From contig OX393555.1 in the NCBI GenBank assembly GCA_947650365.1, positions 83,829,995-83,893,994 on the forward strand: DNA of 64,000 bases, given 5' to 3'. Each line of letters starts with the position of its first letter. Position 1 is the first letter of the stretch. Origin of the DNA: Chamaelirium japonicum (lineage: Eukaryota; Streptophyta; Magnoliopsida; Liliales; Melanthiaceae). This document shows positions 1 to 12,199 of this stretch, piece by piece. Below the pieces are notes generated by a model. The model was not told where the DNA came from, did not search any database, and saw nothing but the letters and a program-made list of their open reading frames with translations. The position numbers and the translations under genes were made by a program.

Positions 1-399
1 CTCATTCGTATGATCCATTCTAATTCATTCGGACGAATGTATCCATTCTAATTTATTAGTACGATCCATTCTAATTCATTCGTACGATCCATTCGAATTC
101 ATTCGCACGATCCATTCTAATTCATTCGTACGATCCATTCTAATTCATTCATACGATCCATTCTAATTCATTCGTACGATCCATTCTAATTCATTCGCAC
201 AAATGTATCCATTCTAATTCATTCGTACGATCCATTCCAATTCATTCGCACGATCCATTCTAATTCATTCGTATGATCCATTCTAATTCATTCGTACGAT
301 CCATTCTAATTCATTCGTACGATCCATTCTAATTCATTCGTATGATCCATTCAAATAAATTAGCACGATCCATTCTAATAGATTCATACGATCCATTCT
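1..399 (+). repeat. Plus-oriented satellite block
   Basis: Starts outside the window. It includes a CGGACGAATG 28-bp variant near the start. It ends at the centre of a perfect 18-bp palindrome, ATCCATTCTAGAATGGAT, at 391-408. Confidence 0.85.
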
Positions 400-408
400 A
401 GAATGGAT
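391..408. repeat. Perfect 18-bp palindrome at a strand switch
   Basis: ATCCATTCTAGAATGGAT: two complete monomer cores meet head to head. I found no second copy of this joint in the window. Confidence 0.85.
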
Positions 409-684
409 ACATTCATGCGAATGAATTAGAATGGATACATTCGTGCGAAAGAATTAGAATAGATCGTATGAATGATTTAGAATGGATCCTATGAATGAAT
501 TAGAATGGATCGTGCTAATGAATTAGAATTGATCGAACGAATGAATTAGCATGGATCGTGCTAATGAATTAGAATGGATCGTACGAATGAATTAGAATGG
601 ATCGTGTGAAAGAATTAGAATGGATTGTATGAATAAATTAGAATGGATCGTACGAATGAATTAGAATGGATCGTAAGAAGGAAC
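400..684 (-). repeat. Minus-oriented satellite block
   Basis: Carries the variant series GCGAAAG, GTATG, CCTATG, GTGCTAATG, GATCGAACG. The same series is found reversed in plus blocks, for example at about 12290-12500. It leaves through an irregular joint, GTAAGAAGGAACCAATCC, at about 672-690. Confidence 0.85.
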
Positions 685-1500
685 CAATCCATTCTAATTC
701 ATTCGCACGAATGTATCCATTCTAATCCATTCGTACGATCCATTCTAGTCCATTCGTACGATCCATTCTAATTCATTCGCATGAATGTAACCATTCTAAT
801 TCATTCATTTGATCCATTCTAATTCATTCGTACGATCCATTCTAATTCATTCGTCCGATCCATTCCAATTCATTCGGACGAATGTATCCATCCTAATTCA
901 TTCGTACGATCCATTCTAATCCATTCTAATTCTTTCACACGATCCATTCTAATTCATTCGTAAGATCCATTCTAATTCATTCGTACAATCTATTCTATTT
1001 CATTCGTACGATCCATTCTTACTCATTCGTATGATCCATTCTAATTCATTCAGACGAATGTATCCATTCTAATTCATTCGTACGATCCATTCTAATTCAT
1101 TCGCATGAATGTATCCATTCTAGTTCATTCGTACGATCCATTCTAATTCATTCGTACGATCCATTCTAATTCATTCGCACGATCCATTCTAATCCATTTG
1201 TACGATCCATTCTAATTCATTCATACGATCCATTCTAATTCATTCGTACGATCCATTCTAATTCATTCGCACAAATGTATCCATTCTAATTCATTCGTAC
1301 GATCCATTCTAATTCATTCGCACGATCCATTCTAATTCATTCGTACGATCCATTCTAATTCTTTCACACGATCCATTCTAATTCATTCGTACGATCCATT
1401 CTAATTCATTCGTGCAATCCATTCTATTTCATTCGTACGATCCATTCTTACACATTCGTACGATCCATTCTAATTCATTCACACGAATGTATCCATTCGT
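685..1500 (+). repeat. Plus-oriented satellite block
   Basis: Holds the AATGTAACC variant near 787 and the CATTTGATCC monomer that regularly follows it. It ends at the perfect palindrome CATTCGTACGAATG at 1494-1507. Confidence 0.85.
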
Positions 1501-2018
1501 ACGAATGAATTAGAATAGATTGTACGAATGAATTAGAATGGATCGTACGAATGAATTAGAATGGATCGTACGAAGGAATTAGAATGGATCGTACGAATGA
1601 ATTAGAATGGATCGTACGAATGAATTAGAATAGATCGTACGAATGAATTAGAATGGATCGTACGAAGGAATTAGAATGGATCGTACGAATGAATTAGAAT
1701 GGATATATTCATGCAAATGAATTAGAATGGATCATATGAATGTATTAGAATGGATCGTATGAGTGAATTAGAATGGATTGTACGAATGAATTAGAATGGA
1801 TCGTACGAATGAATTAGAATGGATCATACCAATGAATTAGAATGGATCATACGAATGAGTAAGAATGGATCGTACGAATGAATTAGAATGGATCGTACGA
1901 ATAAATTAGAATAGATTGTGCGAATAAATTAGAATGGATTGTACGAATGAATTAGAATGGATCATATTAATGTATTAGAATGGATCGTACGAATGAATTA
2001 GAATGGATACATTCGTGC
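1501..2018 (-). repeat. Minus-oriented satellite block
   Basis: Opens with AGATTGTACG and GAAGGAATTAG variants. GGATATATTCATGC is at about 1701. It leaves at ATTCGTGCACGATCC near 2011-2025, the same joint type as at 10323 and 18303. Confidence 0.85.
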
Positions 2019-2244
2019 ACGATCCTTTCTAATTCATTTGCATGATCCATTCTAATTCCTTCGTACGATCCATTCTAATTCCTTCGTACGAATCCATTCT
2101 AATTCTTTCACACGATCCATTCTAATTCATTCGTACGATCCATTCTAATTCATTCGTACAATCCATTCTATTTCATTCGTACGATCCATTCTTACTCATT
2201 CGTACGATCCATTCTAATTCATTCACACGAATGTATCCATTCGT
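2019..2244 (+). repeat. Plus-oriented satellite block
   Basis: About 150 bp at its 3' end repeats 1352-1500 at an offset of 744 bp. It ends at CATTCGTACGAATG, 2238-2251. Confidence 0.85.
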
Positions 2245-3501
2245 ACGAATGAATTAGAATAGATTGTACGAATGAATTAGAATGGATCGTACGAATGAAT
2301 TAGAATGGATCGTACGAAGGAATTAGAATGGATCGTACGAATGAATTAGAATGGATCGTACGAATGAATTAGAATAGATCGTACGAATGAATTAGAATGG
2401 ATCGTACGAAGGAATTAGAATGGATCGTACGAATGAATTAGAATGGATATATTCGTGCAAATGAATTAGAATGGATCGTACGAATGAATTAGAATGGATC
2501 GTACGAATAAATTAGAATGGATACATTCATCCGAATGAATTAGAATGGATCATACGAATGAGTAAGAATGGATCGTACGAATGAAATAGAATAGATTATA
2601 CGAATGAATTAAAATGGATCCTACGAATGAATTAGAATGGATCGTGTGAAAGAATTAGAATGGATTAGAATGGATTGTACGAATGAATTAGAATGGATAC
2701 ATTCGTGCGAATGAATTCGAATGGATCGGACGAATGAATTAGAATGGATCGTACGAATGAATTAGAATGGATCAAATGAATGAATTAAAATGGTTACATT
2801 CATGCGAATGGATTAGAATGGATCGTACGAATGGATTAGAATGGATACATTCTTGCGAATGAATTAGAATGGATTGTATGAATGAATTAGAATGGATCGT
2901 ACGAATGAATTAGAATGGATCGTATGAGTGAATTAGAATGGATACGAAGGAATTAGAATGGATCGTACGAAGGAATTAGAATGGATCATACGAATGAAAT
3001 AGAATGGATCGTACGAAGGAATTAGAATGGATCGTACGAATGAATTAGAATGGATCGTACGAAGGAATTAGAATGGATCGTACAAATGAATAAGAATTGA
3101 TATATTCGTGCAAATGAATTAGAATAGATCGTATGAATGAATTAGACTGGATCGTATGAGTTAATTAGAACGGATAGTACGAATGAAGTAGAATGGATCG
3201 TATGAATGAATTAGAATGGATACATTCGTGCGAATGAATTAGAATGGATCGTATGAATGAATTAGAATAGATTGTGCGAATGAATTAGAATGAATCGTAC
3301 GAATGAATTAGAATGGATACATTCGTGCGAATAAATTAGAATGGATTGTATGAATGAATTAGAATGGATCGTACGAATGAATTAGAATGGATCGTAAGAA
3401 TGAATTAGAATAGATTGCGCGAATGAATTAGAATGGATCGTGCGAATGAAATAGAATGGATACAAATGAATTAGAATGGATCATACGAATGAATTAGACT
3501 G
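2245..3501 (-). repeat. Minus-oriented satellite block
   Basis: Its first ~200 bp repeat 1501-1700. Further on it carries the CAAATGAATG / GGTTACATTCATGCG pair near 2765-2805 and a group of GAAGG monomers near 2945-3070. It ends with GACTGACGATCC. Confidence 0.85.
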
Positions 3502-3671
3502 ACGATCCATTCTTACTCATTCGTATGATCCATTCTAATTTATTCGCACGAATGTATCCATTCTAATTCATTCGTACGTCTAATTCATTCGTACGGTCCA
3601 TTCTAATTCATTCGCACAATCCATTCTATTTCATTCGTACGATCCATTCTTACTCATTCGTATGATCCATT
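3502..3671 (+). repeat. 170-bp inverted module, copy 1
   Basis: A plus island of exactly 170 bp between minus blocks. It contains a short monomer with ~7 bp missing (CGTACGTCTAATTC), then CGGTCC, CACAATCC, CTATTTC and CTTACTC variants, and ends at ATCCATTATGGAT. Copies of the same length lie at 33625, 47739 and 56441. Confidence 0.9.
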
Positions 3672-4686
3672 ATGGATACATTCGTGCGAATGAATTAGAA
3701 TGGATCATATGAATGAGTAAGAATGGATCGTACGAAAGAAATAGAATGGATTGTGCGAATGAATTAGAATGGATCGTACGAATGAATTGGAATGGATCGT
3801 GTGAAAGAATTAGAATAGATTATATGAATGAATTAGAATAGATCGTATGAATGAATTAGAATGGATCGTACGAATGAATTAGAATGGATCGTACGAAGGA
3901 ATTAGAATGGATACATTTGTGCGAATGAATTAGAATGGATCGTACGAATGAATTAGAATGGATCGTACGAATGAACTAGAATGGATCGTACGAATGGATT
4001 AGAATGGATCCTACGAATGAATTAGAATGGATACATTCGTGTAAATGAATTAGAATGGATTGTGCGAATGAATAAGAACAGATCGTGCGAATGAATTAGA
4101 ATGGATCGTACGAATGAATTAGAATGGATCGTGCGAATGAATTAGAATGGATCGTACGAATGAATTAGAATGGATACATTTGTGCGAATGAATTAGAATG
4201 AATCGTACGAATGAATTAGAATGGATCGTATGAATGAATTAGAATGGATCGTACGAATGAATTAGAATGGATCGTGCGAATGAATTAGAATGGAACGTAC
4301 GAATGAATTAGAATGGATCGTACGAATGAACTAGAATTGATACATTCATGCGAATGAATTAGAATGGATCGTACGAATGAATTAGAATGGATCTTACGAA
4401 TGAATTAGAATGGATCGTACGAATGAATTAGAATGGATACATTCGTGCGAATGAATTCGAATGGATCGGACGAATGAATTAGAATGGATCGTACGAATGA
4501 ATTAGAATGGATCGTACGAATGAATTAGAATGGATCGTACGAATAAATTAGAATGGATACATTCGTCCGAATAAATTAGAATGGATCGTGTGAAAGAATT
4601 AGAATGAATTCTATGAATGAGTTAGAATGGATCGTATGAATGAATTAGAATGGATCGTGCGAATGAATTCGAATGGATCGTACGAA
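3672..4686 (-). repeat. Minus-oriented satellite block
   Basis: Begins GGATACATTCGTGCG, then GAGTAAG, a GAAATAG-type monomer, TTGTGCG and GTGTGAAAG, mirroring the end of the preceding plus island. It ends in the recurrent joint CGTACGAATTCATTC (GAATTC at 4684-4689). Confidence 0.87.
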
Positions 4687-5047
4687 TTCATTCTAATTCA
4701 TTCATACAATCCATTCTAATTCTTTCACATGATCTATTCTAATTCATTCGTAGGATCCATTCTAATTCATTCGTACAATCTATTCTATTTCATTCGTACG
4801 ATCCATTCTTACTCATTCGTATGATCCATTCTAATTCATTCGGACGAATGTATCCATTCTAATTTATTCGTACGATCCATTCTAATTCATTCGTACGATC
4901 CATTCTAATTCATTCGTCCGATCCATTCTAATTCATTCGCACGAATGTATCCATTCTAATTCATTCGTACGGTCCATTCTAATTCATTCGCACAATCCAT
5001 TCTATTTCATTCGTACGATCCATTCTTACTCATTCGTATGATCCATT
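4687..5047 (+). repeat. Plus-oriented satellite block
   Basis: Variant order CATACAATCC, CTTTCACATG, GTAGGATCC, CTATTTC, CTTACTC, CGGACGAATG. It finishes with CGGTCC, CACAATCC and the ATCCATTATGGAT joint centred on 5047. Confidence 0.87.
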
Positions 5048-5395
5048 ATGGATACATTCGTGCGAATGAATTAGAATGGATCATACGAATGAGTAAGAAT
5101 GGATCGTACGAATGAAATAGAATGGATTGTGCGATTGAATTAGAATGGATCGTACGAATGAATTAGAATGGATCGTGTGAAAGAATTAGAATGGATTGTA
5201 TCAATGAATTAGAATAGATCGTATGAATGAATTAGAATGGATCGTACGAATGAATTAGAATGGATCGTACGAATGAACTAGAATGGATACATTCGTGCGA
5301 ATGAATTAGAATGGATCGTACGAATGAATTAGAATGGATCGTACGAATGAATTAGAATGGATCTTACGAATGAATTAGAATGGATCGTACGAATG
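5048..5395 (-). repeat. Minus-oriented satellite block
   Basis: Again starts GGATACATTCGTGCG then GAGTAAG and GAAATAG. It leaves through AATGCACGATCCATGC at 5392-5407. Three other copies of that string, at 15855, 17964 and 25401, flip straight back to minus. Confidence 0.85.
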
Positions 5396-5828
5396 CACGA
5401 TCCATGCTAATTCATTCGTTCGATCAATTCTAATTCATTAGCACGATCCATTCTAATTCATTCGTACGATCCATTCTAATTCATTCGCACGATCCATTCT
5501 AAATCATTCATACGATCCATTCTAATTCTTTCACACGATCCATTCTAATTCATTAGTACGATCCATTCTAATTCATTCGTATGATCTATTCTAATTCATT
5601 CGTACGATCCATTCTAATTCATTCATACGATCCATTCTAATTCCTTCGTACGATCCATTCTAATTCATTCATACAATCCATTCTTATTCTTTCACACGAT
5701 CCATTCTAATTCATTCGTACGATCCATTCTAATTCATTCGTGCAATCCATTCTATTTCATTCGTACGATCCATTCTTACTCATTCGTACGATCCATTTTA
5801 ATTCATTCACACGAATGTATCCATTCGT
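5396..5828 (+). repeat. Plus-oriented satellite block
   Basis: Contains TTCGATCAATTC and TTAGCACG variants, then CTTTCACACG, GTGCAATCC and CTTACTC. It ends at CATTCGTACGAATG, 5822-5835. Confidence 0.85.
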
Positions 5829-6486
5829 ACGAATGAATTAGAATAGATTGTACGAATGAATTAGAATGGATCGTACGAATGAATTAGAATGGATTGTACG
5901 AAGGAATTAGAATGGATCGTACGAATGAATTAGAATGGATCGTACGAATGAATTATAATAGATCGTACGAATGAATTAGAATGGATCGTACGAAGGAATT
6001 AGAATGGATCGTACGAATGAATTAGAATGGATATATTCGTGCAAATGAATTAGAATGGATCATATGAATGTATTAGAATGGATCGTATGAGTGAATTAGA
6101 ATAGATCGTACGAATGAATTATAATGGATTGTATGAATGAATTAGAATGGATCGTACGAATGAATTAGAATGGATCGTGCGAATGAATTAGAATGGATCG
6201 TACGAATGAATTAGAATGGATGGATCGTGCGAATGAATTAGAATGGATCGTACGAATAAACTAGAATGGATGCATTCGTCCGAATGAATTAGAATGGATC
6301 ATACGAATGAGTAAGAATGGATCGTACGAATGAAATAGAATAGATTGTACGAATGAATTAGAATGGATCCTACGAATGAATTAGAATGGATCAAGTGAAA
6401 GAATTAGAATGGATTGTATGAATGAATTAGAATGGATCGTATAAATGAATTAGAATGGATCGTTCGAATGAATTCGAATGGATCGT
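5829..6486 (-). repeat. Minus-oriented satellite block
   Basis: Opens AGATTGTACG like 1501 and 2245. Passes a 4-bp stutter (GGATGGATCG near 6217). It ends at GATCGTACGATCC, a palindromic joint centred on 6486. Confidence 0.85.
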
Positions 6487-7647
6487 ACGATCCATTCTAA
6501 TTCATTCATACAATCCATTCTAATTCATTCGCACGAATGTATTCATTCTAATCCATTCGTACGATCCATTCTAATTCATTAGCATGAATGTAACCATTCT
6601 AATTCATTCATTTGATCCATTCTAATTCATTCGTACGATCCATTCTAATTCATTCGTCCGATCCATTCTAATTCATTCGCACGAATGTATCCATTCTAAT
6701 TCATTCGTACGATCCATTCTAATTCATTCGTACGACCCATTCTAATTCATTCGTAAGATCCATTCTAATTCATTCCCACGATCCATTCTAATTTATTCGT
6801 ACGATCGATTCTAATTCATTCGTACGATCTATTCTAATTCATTCGCACGAATGTAACCATTCTAATTCATTCATACGATTTATTCTAATTCATTCGTATG
6901 AGCTATTCTAATTCATTCGTATGATCCATTCTAATTCATTCGTACGATCCTTTGTAATTCATTCATACAATCCATTTAGATTCATTCGCACAAATGTATC
7001 CATTCAAATTCATTCGTACGATCCAGTCTAATTCATTCGTACGATCCATTCTAATTCATTCGCACGAATATATCCATTCTAATTCTTTCGTACGATGCAT
7101 TCTAATTCATTCGTACGATCCATTCTAATTCATTCTCACAAATGTATCCATTCTAATTCATTCGTACGATCCATTCTAATTCATTCCTACGATCTATTCT
7201 AATTCATTCGCTCGAATATATCCATTTTAATTCATTCGTACGATCCATTCTAATTCATTCGTACGATCTAATTCATTCGTACGATCCATTCTAATTCATT
7301 CGTACGATCGATTCTAATTCATTCGCACTATCCATTCTAATTCATTCGTATGATCCATTCTAATTCATTCGTATGATCCATTCTAATTTATTCGTTCAAA
7401 TATATCCATTCTAATTCATTCGTACGATCCATTCTAATTCATTCGCACGATCCATTCTAATTCATTCGCACGAATGTATCCATTCTAATTCATTTGCACA
7501 ATCCATTCTAATTCATTCCTATGATCTATTCTAATTCATTCGTACGATCCATTCTAATTCATTCTAATTCATTCGTACGATCCATTCTAAGATCCATTCT
7601 AATTCATTCGTATATTCCATTCTAATTCATTAGCACGATCCATGCTA
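6487..7647 (+). repeat. Plus-oriented satellite block
   Basis: Holds the first 249-bp module (6845-7093). Several monomers are truncated around 7260-7275 and 7555-7600. Confidence 0.85.
6845..7093 (+). repeat. 249-bp module, copy 1
   Basis: Runs from GCACGAATGTAACC to just before GATGCATTC, and includes GAGCTATTC, CATTTAGATTC, CCAGTC and GAATATATCC variants in fixed order. Confidence 0.88.
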
Positions 7648-7666
7648 ATGAATTAGAATGGATCGT
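7648..7666 (-). repeat. Single inverted monomer
   Basis: CATGCTAATGAATTAG followed by GATCGTACGATCCAATC: one minus monomer inside a plus block. The same island recurs at 35009. Confidence 0.8.
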
Positions 7667-8566
7667 ACGATCCAATCTAATTCATTCATACGATCCATTC
7701 TTACTCATTCATATGATCCATTCTAATTCAATCGTACGATCCATTCTAATTCATTCGTACGATCCATTCTAATTCCTTCGTACGATCCATTCTAATTCAT
7801 TCGTACGATCCATTCTAATTCATTCGTACGATCCATTCTAATTCCTTCGTACGATCCATTCTAATTCATTCGTACGATCCATTCTAATTCATTCGCGCAA
7901 TCTATTCTAATTCATTCGTACGATCCATTCTAATTCATTCGTACGATCCATTCTAATTCATTCATACAATCCATTCTAATTTATTCACACGAATGTATCC
8001 ATTCTAATTCATTTGTACGATCCATTCTAATTCATTCGCACAATCTATTCTAATTCATTCATACGATCCATTCTAATTCATTCGCACGAATGTATCCATT
8101 CTAATTCATTCATACGATCCATTCTACTTCATTCGTACTATCCGTTCTAATTCACTCATACGATCCATTCTAATTCATTCATACGATCCATTCTAATTCA
8201 TTTGCACGAATATATCCATTCTAATTCATTCGTACGATCCATTCTAATTCCTTCGTACGATCCATTCTAATTCCTTCGTATGATCAATTCTATTCCATTC
8301 GTATGATCCATTCTAATTCCTTCGTACGATCCATTCTAATTCCTTCGTATCCATTCTAATTCACTCATACGATCCATTATAATTCATTCATACGATCCAT
8401 TCTAATTCATTCATACAATCCATTCTAATTCTTTCACACGATCCATTCTAATTCATTCGTACGATCCATTCTAATTCATTCGCACAATCCATTCTATTTC
8501 ATTCGTACGATCCATTCTTACTCATTCGTATGATCCATTCTAATTCATTCGCACGAATGTATCCAT
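7667..8566 (+). repeat. Plus-oriented satellite block
   Basis: Contains the marker GTACTATCCGTTC and following CACTCATACG near 8137, and a set of CCTTCG monomers at 8240-8350. Ends at ATCCATAATGGATC. Confidence 0.85.
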
Positions 8567-10322
8567 AATGGATCATACGAATGAGTAAGAATGGATCGGA
8601 CGAATGAATTAGAATGGATCGGACGAATGAATTAGAATGGATCGTACGAATGAATTAGAATGGATCGGACGAATGAATTAGAATGGATCGTACGAATAAA
8701 TTAGAATGGATCGTACGAATGAATTAGAATGGATCGGACGAATGAATTAGAATGGATCGTACGAATGAATTAGAATGGATCGGACGAATGAATTAGAATG
8801 GATCGTACGAATAAATTAGAATGGATACATTCGTCCGAATGAATTAGAATGGATCATACGAATGAGTAAGAATGGATCGTACGAATGAAATAAAATAGAT
8901 TGTACGAATGAATTAGAATGGATTCGTACGAATCAATTAGACTGGATACATTCGTGCGAATGAATTAGAATGGATCGTACCAATGAGTAAGAATGGATCG
9001 TACGAATGAAATAGAATGGATTGTGCGAATGAATTAGAATAGATCGTACGAATGAATTAGAAAGGATCGTGTGAAAGAATTAGAATGGATTGTATGAATG
9101 AATTAGAATAGATCGTATGAATGAATTAGAATGGATCGTACGAATGAATTAGAATGGATCGTATGAATGAATTAGAATGGATACATTCGTGCGAATGAAT
9201 TAGAATGGATGCATTCGTGCGAAAGAATTAGAATAGATCGTATGAATGAATTAGAATGGATCCTATGAATGATTTAGAATGGATCGTGCGAATGAATTAG
9301 AATGGATCGTACGAATGAATTAGAATGGATCGTGCTAATGAATTAGAATTGATCGAACGGATGAATTAGAATGGATCGTATGAATGAATTAGAATGGATC
9401 GTGCGAATGAATTAGAATGGATCGTACGAATGAATTAGAATGGATCGTACGAATGAACTAGAATGGATACATTCGTGCGAATGAATTAGAATAGATCGTA
9501 CGAATGAATTAGAATGGATCGTACGAATGAATTAGAATGGATACATTCGTGCGAATGAATTAGAATGGATCAGACGAATGAATTCGAATGGATCGTACGA
9601 ATGAATTAGAATGGATCGGACGAATGAATTAGAATGGATCGTACGAATGAATTAGAATGGATCGTATGAATGAATTAGAATGGATACATTCGTGCGAATG
9701 AATTAGAATTGATCGTACGAATGAATTAGAATAGATCGTGCGAATGAATTAGAATGGATCGTACGAATGAATTAGAATGGATCGTTCGAATGAACTAGAA
9801 TGGATACATTCGTGTGAATAAATTAGAATGGATCGTACGAATGAATTAGAATGGATAGTACGAATGAATTAGAATGGATCTTACGAATGAATTAGAATGG
9901 ATCGTACGAATGAATTAGAATGGATCGTACGAATGAATTAGAATGGATACATTCGTGCGAATGAATTAGAATGGATCGGACAAATGAATTAGAATGGAAC
10001 GTACGAATGAATTAGAATGGATCAAATGAATGAATTAGAATGGTTACATTCATGCGAATGAATTAGAATGGATCATACGAATGGATTAGAATGGATCGTA
10101 CGAATGGATTAGAATAGATACATTTGAGCGAATGAATTAGAATGGATCGTACGAATGAATTAGAATGGATCGTACGAATGGATTAGAATGGATCCTACGA
10201 ATGGATTAGATTGGATACCTTTATGCATATGAATTAGAATGGATCGTACGAATGAATTAGAATTGATCATATTAATGAATTAGAATGGATCATACGAATG
10301 AATTAGAATGGATACATTCGTG
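8567..10322 (-). repeat. Minus-oriented satellite block
   Basis: Starts with alternating CGGACG and CGTACG monomers (8596-8800), a two-monomer local tandem pattern. Carries the GCGAAAG / GTGCTAATG series at 9215-9360 and the TATGCATATG marker near 10221. Ends ATTCGTGCACGATCC. Confidence 0.87.
9466..9710 (-). repeat. Example of 28-bp variants in phase with 23-bp units
   Basis: GATAC of successive 28-bp variants starts at 9466, 9540 and 9683. The gaps are 74 bp (28 + 2x23) and 143 bp (28 + 5x23), so the longer form replaces a monomer without breaking phase. The variant carries CATTCGTGCGAATG, a 14-bp dyad with arms CATTCG and CGAATG, which the 23-bp form lacks. Confidence 0.9.
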
Positions 10323-10489
10323 CACGATCCATTCTAATTCATTCGCACGAATGTATCCATTCTAATTCATTCGTACGATCCATTCTAATTCATTAATATG
10401 ATCCATTCTAATTCATTCGTACGATCCATTCTAATTCATATGCACAAAGGTATCCATTCTAATTCATTCGTACGATCCATTCTAATTCA
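10323..10489 (+). repeat. 167-bp plus island opening unit X1
   Basis: Carries TTAATATGATCC and CATATGCACAAAGG variants and ends in TCTAATTCAGGATCG. A copy of identical length is at 18303-18469 and a near copy at 62913-63077. Confidence 0.9.
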
Positions 10490-12199
10490 GGATCGTACGA
10501 ATGAATTAGAATGGATGCATTCGTGCGAATGAATAAGAATTGATCGTACGAATGAATTAGAATGGATCGTGCGAATGAATTAGAATAGATCGTACGAATG
10601 AATTAGAATGGATCGTACGAATGAACTAGAATGGATACATTCGTTGGAATGAATTAGAATGGATCGTACGAATGAATTAGAATGGATCTTACGAATGAAT
10701 AAGAATGGATCGTACGAAGGAATTAGAATGGATCGTACGAATGAATTAGAATGGATACATTCGGGCGAATGAATTAGAATGGATCGGACGAATGAATTTG
10801 AATGGATCGTACGAATGAATTAGAATGGATCAAATGAATGAATTAGAATGGTTAGATTCATGCGAATGAATTAGAATGGATCGTACGAATGGATTAGAAT
10901 GGATCGTACGAATGGATTAGAATGGATACATTCGAGCGAATGAATTAGAATGGATCGTACGAATGAATTAGAATGGATCGTACGAATGGATTAGACTGGA
11001 TCCTACGAATGGATTAGAATGGATACCTTTGTGCATATGAATTAGAATGGATCGTACGAATGAATTAGAATGGATCATATTAATGAATTAGAATGGATCG
11101 TACGAATGAATTAAAATGGATACATTCGTGCGAATGAATTAGAATGGATCGTGCGAATGAATTAGATTGGATCGTGCGAATGAAGAAGAATAGATCATAC
11201 GAATGAATTAGAATGGATCATACGAATTAATTAGAATAGATACATTCGTGCGAATGAATTAGAATAGATTGTATGAATGAATTAGAATGGATCGTACGAA
11301 TGAATTAGAATGGATCATACGAATTAATTAGAATGGATCATACAAATGAATTAGAATAGATCGTACGAATGAATTAGAATGGATCGTACGAATGTATTAG
11401 AATGGATACATTTGTGCGAATGAATTAGAATGGATTGTTCGAATGAATAAGAATAGATCGTGCAAATGAATTAGAATGGATCGTACGAATGAATTAGAAT
11501 GGATCGTGCGAATGAATTAGAATGGATCGTACGAATGAATTAGAATGGATACATTTGTTCGAATGAATTAGAATGGATTGTACGAATGAATTAGAATGGA
11601 TCGTATGAATGAATTAGAATGGATCGTACGAATGAATTAGAATGGATCGTGCGAATGAATTAGAATGGATCGTACGAATGAATTAGAATGGATCGTACGA
11701 ATGAACTAGAATGGATACATTCGTGCGAATGAATTAGAATGGATCGTACGAATGAATTAGAATGGATCGTACGAATGAATTAGAATGGATCTTATGAATG
11801 AATTAGAATGGGTCGTACAAATGAATTAGAATGGATCGTACGAATGAATTAGAATGGATACATTCGTGCGAATGAATTAGAATGGATCGGACGAATGAAT
11901 TAGAATGGATCGTACGAATTAATTAGAATAGATCATACGAATGAATTAGAATGGATCGTACAAATAAATTAGAATGGATACATTCGTCCGAATGAATTAG
12001 AATGGATCATACGAATGAGTAAGAATGGATCGTACGAATGAAATAGAATAGATTGTACGAATGAATTAGAATGGATCCTACGAATGAATTAGAATGGATC
12101 GTGTGAAAGAATTAAAATGGATTGTATGAATGAATTAGAATAGATCTTATGAATGAATTAGAATGGTTCGTGCGAATGAATTCGAATGGATCGTACGAA
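10490..12199 (-). repeat. Minus-oriented satellite block in X1
   Basis: Contains CAAATGAATG, GGTTAGATTCATGCG, GAGCG and the CATATG marker (about 11031). Pairs with 18470-20248. Ends at GAATTC 12197-12202. Confidence 0.88.

Larger units (their letters stand above)
1352..2455. repeat. 744-bp offset duplication
   Basis: CTTTCACAC, CTATTTC, CTTACTC, the CATTCGTACGAATG joint (1494, 2238) and the GATATATTC unit (1702, 2446) all recur at exactly 744 bp. Confidence 0.87.

Noticed and set aside
4684..4689. GAATTC joints as vector or cloning sites
   Set aside because: They lie in a conserved repeat context on both sides (CGAATGAATTCGAATGG before, CATTCTAATTC after) and have natural variants such as GAATTT at 29807.
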